64,000 nt of DNA from Marinicauda algicola (GTDB lineage: Bacteria > Pseudomonadota > Alphaproteobacteria > Caulobacterales > Maricaulaceae): assembly GCF_017161425.1 (NCBI RefSeq), contig NZ_CP071057.1, forward strand, positions 1 through 64,000. Direction: 5' to 3'. The translations under genes were made by a program, and so were the position numbers. The notes under the pieces are model-generated. The model had not been told where the DNA came from, did no database searches, and was given only the letters and a program-made list of their open reading frames with translations. Below are positions 37,808 to 45,682 of this stretch, one piece after another; the stretch's first letter is position 1, and each line of letters starts with the position of its first letter.

Positions 37808-38365
37808 ATGGTCGGTTCAGTTGCACTTATACTGGTCACAATGGCGCTGGCAGGCTCAGATGTGGGGAACCCGGCGCCCTTTGAGGTTCAGGGCTTTCGC
37901 TCGCAGATCGACGTGGAGATCGCCGCGCCCGTCGAGACCGTCTTTGACGCGGCGACCGGCGACGTAACCGGATGGTGGGACCACAGCTTTGCCGAGGACC
38001 CGGCCGAGATGGTGATCGAGCCCCTCTTCGGCGGACGGTTCTATGAGCGCTTCTCGCAGGACGGCGCTGACGGCGCGCTCCATGCCACCGTCATCTATGT
38101 CAATGCCCCCTCGCAGCTTCGCCTGGATGGGCCGCTTGGCCTGAGCGGGCGGGCCGTCGACCTCGTGACCACCTGGACCCTGCAGCCGAGCGAGGCCGGC
38201 ACACTGTTCACGGTCGACCTCTCGATGGCCGGAGAGATAGACCCGCCGCTCGCCGAGGCGGTGACGCGGGTCTGGGATCATTTCATTCGCGAACGATTGA
38301 AGCCCTATGTCGAGAGCGGGTGCCATCTTGCGCCGGATGAACCCTGCGAGGTCTTCGTCGAATAG
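37808..38365 (+). CDS. SRPBCC/START-like domain protein, probably exported
   Basis: A 185-residue protein with an N-terminal hydrophobic stretch (MVGSVALILVTMALAGSDVG) and a SRPBCC-fold domain: IDVEIAAPVETVFDAATGDV, GWWDHSFAEDPAEMVIEPLF, GGRFYERF and a last helix RVWDHFIRERLKPYVESG. ATG 37808 is chosen since it starts the signal-like segment; an in-frame ATG at 37745 would add an improbable arginine-rich leader. The ligand is unknown. The 277 bases before it contain no gene I can support. Confidence 0.7.
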   Translation: MVGSVALILVTMALAGSDVGNPAPFEVQGFRSQIDVEIAAPVETVFDAATGDVTGWWDHSFAEDPAEMVIEPLFGGRFYERFSQDGADGALHATVIYVNAPSQLRLDGPLGLSGRAVDLVTTWTLQPSEAGTLFTVDLSMAGEIDPPLAEAVTRVWDHFIRERLKPYVESGCHLAPDEPCEVFVE

Positions 38366-38381
38366 ACATTTGGAGGCGGGA

Positions 38382-39166
38382 ATGGCGGATATTCCATCCG
38401 CCTACTCTCGTTTCGAGCGTCACGATCTCTCAAGCAGAAGCATCCGCAGAGCCCTCCCGGCGAAACCCAACGCCTACTGGAACCTCATCTCCTTCGGTAA
38501 ACAGCTCGGTTACGACAAGAAGCGCGCTGGCGAAGGCTACTGGGTGGCGTGGTTCCGTACCAAGGCGGGCGGATTCAGGCAGAAGCGTATCGGCACCGCG
38601 AATGACACAGCGACTGCGACGGGATCGAGGTGCTGTCCCACGAACAGGCTATCGACGCTGCCAAATGCTGGTTTGGGGAGCCCACGCAGTCCTCCATAGC
38701 AGTCGAGCGCCGCGCGCCTGGCCCTCGGCGGGAATTGATCTACTGTCCCGTCGGTGAGGAGTTAACCGTCGCGCATGCGCTCGAGGATATGATCGAGTGG
38801 AAGTGGCTCACCAATGCGGGCAGCGATGTCGAGGTCTCGATCAGCCTCGTCAACCACCATGTCCTGCGCCGGATCGGTACTTTGTCTGCGAATGACGTCG
38901 CGGGCAGAACGGCCAGAAGGCTCATCCAGGATATCGGCGAAACCCCTCCTAGAACCGAGGTTAACGAAGCCAAGCGGCCTATAGTGTTCCTTAGCTCCGA
39001 CGAGTTACGCAAGCGAAGTAAAACTGCAAATGCCGTCTCGAGCCTGATGCGTCAAGCGCTCTATCTTGCCTGGGAAGAAGGACTCAGGTCACAATATTAC
39101 CGGGCAGAATTCAACATCTATGTGATGGTCTGCGCCAAGACTGGTATCTGCTCCCAAGAAATATGA
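38382..39166 (+). pseudogene. tyrosine integrase, N-terminal fragment
   Basis: The N-terminal two-thirds of a phage-type tyrosine integrase. It opens with the arm-type region YWNLISFGKQLGYDKKRAGE, YWVAWFRTKAGGFRQKRIGT and, after a frame slip near 38620, DGIEVLSHEQAIDAAKCWF. Next come the core-binding segments IGETPPRTEVNEAKRP and RKRSKTANAVSSLMRQALYL. The reading frame then ends after unrelated residues, and no catalytic domain (R, HxxR, LGH, Tyr) follows. So it is broken twice, by a slip and by a 3' truncation near 39085. It marks the left part of the accessory region. Confidence 0.7.
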
Positions 39167-39173
39167 CCTCGCG

Positions 39174-41153
39174 GTGTGTTGCTATCCGGAGTATTATCAC
39201 GCCGTCCCGCAAGTGAAGGGTGAAGGCTTGGCGGAGTTCAGCGAGCAAAGCGCGCTGCGTGAGGGGCTGTCGCGCTTTCGGTGGTCCGAGGGCGTAGTGG
39301 GCTGGGCGGCTGGGCTCGGTCTTCCCGGGCTTGTCATCCTGGCGGCCTTGTTGATTCCCCCGATACCCGGCTCCCTTTCAGCTCAGCGTGTGCCCCCGCA
39401 CACCATCGGCTGGATCGAGGCGAGCTGGGATCTCTTCCCGCGCCACCACACCAGCAGAGAATCGCTCCGCGCGCCACGGAATCTGCCCGCTAGTGGAGAT
39501 CGAAACGTTCAGCTATTCTTTTTCTGGCAAGACAGCGATACGGGTCCACCACCCGCCCGCTTGTTTCTTCCCGCCGTCTCCGGCGCCAGTGAACTCTACG
39601 TGAACGGGGCTCCGATATTCGCCGAGCCGATAGCCTCCGCCCCGCATATCGCGCACGCCGGCTCGCGCGCCGAACTCTGGTCACTTCCGCCCGAGTTCTT
39701 CGGTCCGGGCCGCGACCGGATCGATCTCGTGCTCTCGCAAAGCTCGGGCCGGGCCTCGGCGGGGGGCATCTTCATCGGGTCCGGAGACATCTTGTCACCT
39801 TTGATGGATCGCTATCAGGGCCGGAGCCTTTTCGCCCGGCACGCACTGATGCTTCTCTCCATTATAGCAGGCCTTCTGGCGCTGACCTACGCGGCCCTGG
39901 CGGGCAAGTCGCGGACTCACGTTCCAGCCGGGTTCGCCGCGCTCGCCTTGAGCGCACGAACCGCATGGTCGGGCCCTGACGCACAGGAAATGGCCGGCGC
40001 GCTCTGGTGGGTCGCCGACAAGGCGATGCTCGGCCTCGTTCTGCTGCTACTTGCCCGAAGCCTGCAGCCACGAGCCGCGATCCGTAGTCCCGCTCTCGGT
40101 GCGGCCGCCCTTTTCGCGCTCGCCCTTGTACTCGCCCCCCGGCAAGTCGAAATTGCCTGGTGGCTGTCCGCCCTTGCCTTGATGACTTGCGCGATCCCAG
40201 CCGGCATCACTGTCGCGAGGAGCATTCCCGGCCCGCTCGAACTCGCGACGCAGCCGGCTGCCGGGGTGCAGGCCGTCATGCTCGGGGTTCTCCTGGGGGT
40301 GATTTCGGCCGCTCTGCTGGCGGGTCTCGGGCTGACCCCCTCGTGGGCGACACTGGTGAGCGAGACAGGATACGCGATCGGCGCGCTCGCGCTCTGCGTA
40401 ATCCTCGCGGGATATGCGGGCGCCAAGTGCGTACACCAGATCGCGGCGATCGTTCGCACCCAGTTCGATCTCTCCAGGCTCGTCCGGATGCAGCGCGAGG
40501 AGCTGGATGCCAAATCCATCGCGCTCCAGAACGAGATGCGCCAGCGCGCCGTGCTGGAAGAGCGCCAGCGGCTCGTGCGTGACATGCACGACGGCGTCGG
40601 CGGTCAGCTCATGTCGCTTCTCGCCCGGGTCCGCGCCGGCCGGGTCGGCCCCGACCGTATCGAGCCGGAGCTGGTGACCAGCCTCAATGATCTCCGCCTG
40701 ATCGTGGACTCCCTCGACAATGCGGGAGACACGCTTGACACCGCTCTGGCGACCTTCCGCGGGCGCGCGCGCGCCCAGCTCGAAGCCGCCGGGATCGCCC
40801 TGCACTGGAACCAGCCCGGCGTTCTTCAGATGGTCGTCGACAATCCGCGCAAGATTCTCCACATCTACCGCTTCCTGCAGGAGGCGGTGACGAACGTCAT
40901 CCGGCACGCACGGGCGAGCCGGCTCGATGTCGAGGTGCGGTGCGAGAACGGCGAACTGATCTTCACGCTCCGCGACGACGGCATAGGCTATCGGCCGCCT
41001 GCTCAAGGCGAGGGGCGTGCCGGCAAGGGAGTCTCCAACATGGAGCATCGTGCCCGTCAGCTGGACGGAACGTTGCGGATAACGGCTCTCCAGCCAGGGG
41101 CGGGAACGGAGGTCGAACTCGCCATACCTTCACCCGCAATCCTGCCGTCCTGA
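39174..41153 (+). CDS. 7TM-type sensor histidine kinase, HisKA_3/NarX class
   Basis: A sensor kinase of up to 659 residues. After a first membrane segment near residue 45-65 comes a periplasmic beta-rich domain (WIEASWDLFPRHHTSRESLR to IFIGSGDIL) like 7TMR-DISM extracellular domains. About seven helices (residues 220-420) and a coiled linker follow. The phosphorylated His is in RQRLVRDMHDGVGGQLMSLL, and the HATPase region has FLQEAVTNVIRHARAS and LRDDGIGY. The GTG at 39174 is uncertain; TTG 39228 after AAGGGTGAAGG is also possible. It converges with the response-regulator operon six bases away. Confidence 0.85.
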   Translation: MCCYPEYYHAVPQVKGEGLAEFSEQSALREGLSRFRWSEGVVGWAAGLGLPGLVILAALLIPPIPGSLSAQRVPPHTIGWIEASWDLFPRHHTSRESLRAPRNLPASGDRNVQLFFFWQDSDTGPPPARLFLPAVSGASELYVNGAPIFAEPIASAPHIAHAGSRAELWSLPPEFFGPGRDRIDLVLSQSSGRASAGGIFIGSGDILSPLMDRYQGRSLFARHALMLLSIIAGLLALTYAALAGKSRTHVPAGFAALALSARTAWSGPDAQEMAGALWWVADKAMLGLVLLLLARSLQPRAAIRSPALGAAALFALALVLAPRQVEIAWWLSALALMTCAIPAGITVARSIPGPLELATQPAAGVQAVMLGVLLGVISAALLAGLGLTPSWATLVSETGYAIGALALCVILAGYAGAKCVHQIAAIVRTQFDLSRLVRMQREELDAKSIALQNEMRQRAVLEERQRLVRDMHDGVGGQLMSLLARVRAGRVGPDRIEPELVTSLNDLRLIVDSLDNAGDTLDTALATFRGRARAQLEAAGIALHWNQPGVLQMVVDNPRKILHIYRFLQEAVTNVIRHARASRLDVEVRCENGELIFTLRDDGIGYRPPAQGEGRAGKGVSNMEHRARQLDGTLRITALQPGAGTEVELAIPSPAILPS

Positions 41154-41159
41154 TGGAGC

Positions 41160-41828
41160 TCATTCGTCTGAGGCTATCAGGCCGAGCGACCGCGCCTCGA
41201 AGATGGCCTCCGCGCGAGAATGAACACTGAGCTTGCGGTAGATCGCCTTAACGTGATCGCCGACCGTATGGGAGGAAATGGAAAGAACCTCCCCGGTTTC
41301 GCGGTAGGAGAGACCCCGGGAGAAGAGCCGCAAGATCTCCGCTTCGCGCGTGGTCAGCGGACTGGCGGGCCCCGCCGAGCCGGCGGAGCTGGAGGCCGGC
41401 TCCCGCTTGATGAGTTCCAACAGGTAGGTCGCGGCCTGCGGGCTTATCGGAGACTCCCCGGCGAGAGTCATCTCGATGGAGCGGCGCAGCTGGTCGGCCG
41501 GCGTGTCCTTCAGGAGATAGCCGTCCGCGCCCGCATGAAGGGCGACGAGCACGCTCTGGCGGTCGCCCAGCACGGTCAGGATCAGGGTGCGCGCGTCGCA
41601 TTGACGCTTGAGTTCGGCCACGAAGTCGAGCCCGCTGCCATCGGGCAGCTGCAGATCGACCAGCGCGAGGTCGCACGCTTGCGTGCGGCACGCCGCGACC
41701 GCTTCGGCCACCGTGCCGGCGCTGAACGCCACTTCCAGTCCGCTCGCATGATTGACGATGGTCGCGAGATACCCGCGAAGGTCCGGGTCATCCTCCAGGA
41801 TTGCGATCCGGCGGTTCGATCCGGCCAT
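41160..41828 (-). CDS. NarL/LuxR-type response regulator
   Basis: A 222-residue response regulator. The receiver domain (residues 5-120) has acidic EDDPD, the phospho-acceptor Asp58 in LALVDLQLPDGSG and a conserved Lys in GYLLKDTPADQL. The C-terminal LuxR helix-turn-helix (residues 155-215) reads PLTTREAEILRLFSRGLSYR, then ISSHTVGDHVKAIYRKLSVH. It is the likely partner of the kinase that converges on it. It starts three bases after the stop of the upstream uncharacterised gene, so kinase output and these exported proteins are probably linked. Confidence 0.88.
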   Translation of the reverse strand: MAGSNRRIAILEDDPDLRGYLATIVNHASGLEVAFSAGTVAEAVAACRTQACDLALVDLQLPDGSGLDFVAELKRQCDARTLILTVLGDRQSVLVALHAGADGYLLKDTPADQLRRSIEMTLAGESPISPQAATYLLELIKREPASSSAGSAGPASPLTTREAEILRLFSRGLSYRETGEVLSISSHTVGDHVKAIYRKLSVHSRAEAIFEARSLGLIASDE

Positions 41829-41831
41829 GCC

Positions 41832-43013
41832 TCACCTCGTCCAGCAGGTGGAATAGGGCTGACCCATGATGTCGACCCAGACTCGGCGGGCCTCGTCACC
41901 AAGCCCGCCGAATGCGGACAACCGTCCGGGGCGCAGCCCGTCGTGATAACGGGCCGTGCGCCACCCCTCGCCGAACTGGCCGGAACAATAGGCATCAGCT
42001 TCTGAAATCGTGCGGAAGCTGTCGCCGCGCACGTCCGGCGTCGTGGCGATGACCCCGCCGCTCCAGTCGAATTCATAGGTGCTTCGCGCCTCTGCGCCCG
42101 CCGGGACCGGTGAGCCAAGATCGAAGAAGCAGAGCAAGGGTTGCGCCGTCTCGCACGGCGTGTCTCCGAGATAGGGGTCGCAGATATAATGGTCACCCTG
42201 CCACTCATCGCAGCCCAGCGCGCTGGCGCCCGTGCTCGATCGGCGCCAGTTGCTATTGAGGACCAGCGAGACACCCTTTTCCCGGGGCGGCTCTTCGCAC
42301 ACCGCGACACCGATGAAATCCACCGCCGTATCATCACCGATCCAGACATCGAGAATCTGAACGCCATCGCCGCTGCGCACATAATCCAGGATCGTATTGA
42401 GATCCCCATCGAGATGGAATGCGCGGGGTTCCTCATGTGTCGCGGACCGATAGCGTTGCAGCCTCAGTTCTTCGAACCGGGCCGAGTGGAGATCACCCTC
42501 GATGGTCCAGGTTCCTTCCTCGGCCATCGCCGTCAGCCGGTGCATCGAAACGGTCGGAGACCGCTCGCCCGCCCTGAACGGCGAGACATCCCCGATGCTG
42601 AGGGTGTCGGTGCCGTTGCCTGAAACCGGACGCAGGCGCGTGACGAAGACCCCGCTCGAGATATTGCTCGGCAGTTCGAAATAGTCTGAAAGAATGCGGT
42701 CGGCCTGAACCTGATCATAAGGGCCGAAGGCGACCGAACGCGTGCGTTCGTTTTCGAGCCTGGGATGCAAGCGTCCGAACTCGCGGCCCTCGATCGAGAA
42801 TCCGTCCTCCACGCCGCGCACGAAGATTTGCTTGGTCTCGGCGCGGTGGCACGGGAAATCCTGCAGGATGGCCATGCCAGGCTGAGCAGGACCGTCCGGC
42901 TCCGCGTCCGCGGAGACGGGTCGCAGGGCGAGCGGTAACGCAAAGCCGAGCGCAACAAGCGCCAGGCACAGGCCGATGAAGCTCCCCCAGGCAAACACGC
43001 GCAGGCGCGCCAT
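41832..43013 (-). CDS. uncharacterised membrane-anchored protein with Cys-rich C-terminal domain
   Basis: A 393-residue protein I cannot assign to a named family. It starts with one membrane segment (FIGLCLALVALGFALPLALR), so it is anchored or secreted. A middle domain of about 200 residues follows, and then a C-terminal region with CDPYLGDTPCETAQPLLCF, GGVIATTPDVRGDSFRTISE and AYCSGQFGEGWRTARYHDG, ending in CW. The same C-terminal pattern occurs in the next gene upstream (43072-43622). Six or more cysteines suggest disulfides outside the cytoplasm. ATG 43013 is chosen at the start of the hydrophobic segment. It is in one operon with the response regulator. Confidence 0.7.
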   Translation of the reverse strand: MARLRVFAWGSFIGLCLALVALGFALPLALRPVSADAEPDGPAQPGMAILQDFPCHRAETKQIFVRGVEDGFSIEGREFGRLHPRLENERTRSVAFGPYDQVQADRILSDYFELPSNISSGVFVTRLRPVSGNGTDTLSIGDVSPFRAGERSPTVSMHRLTAMAEEGTWTIEGDLHSARFEELRLQRYRSATHEEPRAFHLDGDLNTILDYVRSGDGVQILDVWIGDDTAVDFIGVAVCEEPPREKGVSLVLNSNWRRSSTGASALGCDEWQGDHYICDPYLGDTPCETAQPLLCFFDLGSPVPAGAEARSTYEFDWSGGVIATTPDVRGDSFRTISEADAYCSGQFGEGWRTARYHDGLRPGRLSAFGGLGDEARRVWVDIMGQPYSTCWTR

Positions 43014-43071
43014 TGCCGGTCCCCTGTCCTGCTCCTCCCGCGGAAACTCTACTTCAGGCTCCCGGGAATGG

Positions 43072-43622
43072 CTATTCTGGCGTTGTTTCGCCGTCATCGA
43101 CGGGTACCCAGCAGGTCGCGCCGCCGGATACGTCCACCCAGGCGCGCTGCTCGTCGTCACCGAAAAAGCCGTAGGCGCGGAAATTGACCGCGCGGCCCGA
43201 CTCGATGGAGAGGGCCTGCCAGCCCGGCCCGAACTGCTGCTCGCAATAGCCGTGCGCGTCCTGCGCCGTTGCGAATGCGTTTCCCGTCACCTCCGGGGTC
43301 GTCGCGATCACACCGCCCAGCCAGATCGTGTTCTCACCCCCGGGGGCAGGGAGCGCGGAGCGGGCACTTCCATGTCGTTGAAGCAGATCAGGGGCCTCGC
43401 CTGCGAGCACGCCGTGTCGCCCCGGTAGGGATCGCAGCGTTCGCCGTCCCCGCCTTCGCACCCGATCGTTGACACGGCCGTGACCGGATCGCGGTGCTTG
43501 TAGGCGAGCGTGGTGCCGCGCTCGGCGGAGGGCTGCGGCTGCCGGGTTTCGCTATGAACGGAACCCGGCGACATCGCAAGCACCAGGCCCGCCACGCAGA
43601 GTACCGGCATGGTGAATTTCAT
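43072..43622 (-). CDS. secreted paralogue of the Cys-rich C-terminal domain (frameshifted)
   Basis: A shorter exported relative of the protein encoded downstream. It has a signal peptide (MKFTMPVLCVAGLVLAMSPG), then CDPYRGDTACSQARPLICF, GGVIATTPEVTGNAFATAQD, YCEQQFGPGWQAL and a closing CW. The frame slips once in a CCCCCGGGGG run near 43340; one added G joins MEVPAPRSLPPG to GENTIWLGG. A homopolymer sequencing error is likely, but a natural or phase-variable slip cannot be excluded. It lies 58 bases upstream of its paralogue on the same strand, so it is the first gene of that operon. Confidence 0.65.
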
Positions 43623-43826
43623 CGTCATCCAGTCTCACTCGGTCCGCTCGATCCTGCTGGCTAGAGGCCCGCAGCACCACCCCCAACATTCGGGATATCA
43701 ACCGCGACCGACATTCCGTCCGTAGTCCCTTTACTCCCCCATACTCGGGATACGCGGCCGGACTTTCTTCGACCAGACTTGCCTTCGCGAGGGGTGGGCT
43801 TGCCCCGCTTTAATTCGGAGGAAGAA

Positions 43827-45503
43827 ATGAGACTTCTAAAAGCTGCTGCGGCCGCGCTGACATGCTTGTCGGCAATGCCGATCGCAAGTGCCGCCATCGC
43901 GCAGGAATGCACACCGCCGCCGGACGACATGCTGTTCTGGTTCGCACAGGATGGGCAGATGTCCGAACTCATCGGCAACCGGACCGCGAACGGCGTTGGA
44001 TCGCCGGGCCAGCCGGCCGATCCCTGGTCGAATGCGTCCGCGGCGCTCAGCGTCACGCCGGGCAACTCCGTGGAGTTCGCCTCGGACGCCGGAATGCAGG
44101 TCGGCGCCGGCGATTTCACGGTCGATGCGTGGATAAGGACCAGTCAGAGACGCGGCGTCCTGCCGATCGTCGACAAGCGCAACCGCGATACCGCCGGCTA
44201 CATGTTCTATGTCCATGACGGCCGGATCAGCATGCAGACCCACCTTCCCAACGATTCATACAATGTCGAATCCCAAACCGGCGTTGCGAACGGGGAGTGG
44301 CGTCACGTCGCGGCAACGATTCATCGGCGCGAACGCGCCGTACGCCTCTATGTCGATGGCCAACTCGTTCATACCGGCAGTCACATGGTTCCGGCCGGCG
44401 CGAGCCTCGACAACAACGTTCCACTCAGAATTGGCCGGGGCGGCTATGATGAGCGGGGCAGCTTCGATGTCGACGAGGTGGAGCTGTTCGACCGAGCCCT
44501 GTCGCCCAACGAGATCGCGGCTCTCGCGCGCGCACCGAAGTGCAAACGCGCCGAGCCCCCTCGAGGCTACGACCTTACCATCAGCAAGGAGCCGGTGGAT
44601 GCCGAGGACGGCTGGCAGATCGGCACCCAGCAGTCGTTCGAGATCGTCGTCCAGAACCAAAGCGGATCGGCCTCCTTCCCGAACGGCGCGATCGTGGTGC
44701 AGGACAATGTTCCGGCCAATTTCTCGCCTTATTCGGTGTCCTGGCCGCAAGGAAGCGGCTGGACCTGCCAGGGCGGCGGATTCCCCTGCACCTACGAAGC
44801 CGTCTCGCTCGGCGCCGGCGATACCCTGCCGCCGCTGACGGTGACCGCCACGGTCGGAGCCGGGGACGTGGTCTCCAATTGCGCGAGCGTGCGGGCAAGG
44901 CTCGAGGGCGAAACCAACCGCCGCAACAACGAGGATTGCGCCCGCGTGGTGTTGCACGATCGCCCCGTCGTTCCGCCGGTGTCCGATCCGTGCTGCCCGC
45001 CGGGAGGTGGAGCCGAGGTCGCGTCAGTCTTCCAGCCGATCGGAACCGGAGACGCCGATGACCCCCGGCTCTATCGTTACATGCCTTCGCTCAATCCAGG
45101 ATACGGCCAGATCATGCAGGCCTATGCCGACTACGTCATCTTGGCGAACGGCGGCATTTCCAGCATGCGAGAGACATATTCGCTGAAGAGTGGCGGCAAT
45201 ACGATCCAGACCGGGATCATCACATACCAGAACGGAAGCAGTTCGGCGTCCGGGACCTTCTTCACCATTCCGCTTCAGGTGAACACCACCTATCGCATCG
45301 AGCGCACGGTCACCTTCCATGGCGCGAACGGTCAACTCGTCGAGTTCCATGACCGCGAAGAATGCGGTCCTCGCGGGATAGAATTCGTGCTGACCATGAC
45401 CTACTTCCGCACCGCCGGGGAAGACCAGCCCAGCGAGAGAGCTGTCTTGAGACTCTCCTACGACGGTGTCACGCGCGATGTGCCCTTCCAACCGAGGCAC
45501 TGA
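43827..45503 (+). CDS. secreted LamG-domain protein with DUF11-like repeat
   Basis: A 558-residue secreted protein. A signal peptide (MRLLKAAAAALTCLSAMPIA) precedes a LamG/concanavalin-like domain (residues about 60-230). This contains FTVDAWIRTSQRRGVLPIVD, WRHVAATIHRRERAVRLYVD and the closing VDEVELFDRALSPNEIAALA. A DUF11-type Ig-like repeat follows (YDLTISKEPVDAEDG, QSFEIVVQNQSGSASFPNG), then a proline/cysteine linker and a C-terminal beta domain of unknown type. Such layouts are typical of surface or matrix adhesins. The ATG follows CGGAGGA. A clear terminator follows, and the next gene also carries LamG. Confidence 0.78.
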   Translation: MRLLKAAAAALTCLSAMPIASAAIAQECTPPPDDMLFWFAQDGQMSELIGNRTANGVGSPGQPADPWSNASAALSVTPGNSVEFASDAGMQVGAGDFTVDAWIRTSQRRGVLPIVDKRNRDTAGYMFYVHDGRISMQTHLPNDSYNVESQTGVANGEWRHVAATIHRRERAVRLYVDGQLVHTGSHMVPAGASLDNNVPLRIGRGGYDERGSFDVDEVELFDRALSPNEIAALARAPKCKRAEPPRGYDLTISKEPVDAEDGWQIGTQQSFEIVVQNQSGSASFPNGAIVVQDNVPANFSPYSVSWPQGSGWTCQGGGFPCTYEAVSLGAGDTLPPLTVTATVGAGDVVSNCASVRARLEGETNRRNNEDCARVVLHDRPVVPPVSDPCCPPGGGAEVASVFQPIGTGDADDPRLYRYMPSLNPGYGQIMQAYADYVILANGGISSMRETYSLKSGGNTIQTGIITYQNGSSSASGTFFTIPLQVNTTYRIERTVTFHGANGQLVEFHDREECGPRGIEFVLTMTYFRTAGEDQPSERAVLRLSYDGVTRDVPFQPRH

Positions 45504-45532
45504 GCGACGGAACGCTCTATCTTCCCACCTTC

Positions 45533-45560
45533 CGGGCGGCCGAAAGGCCGCCCGTTTTCT
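45533..45560 (+). terminator. rho-independent terminator after the LamG gene
   Basis: CGGGCGGCC, a GAAA loop and GGCCGCCCG are followed directly by TTTTCTTTC, a textbook intrinsic terminator 30 bases after the LamG-protein stop. Confidence 0.9.
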
Positions 45561-45682
45561 TTCGACGGTGCTATCCGTCCCGGCTGCACTCCCCAATTCA
45601 TGGGATCGGCGCGTCTCTCGATCAGGGCCATGCTAACGCGATCGGCGCACTTGCGCCGGCCGCAGGACGAAGGACGATCGCC

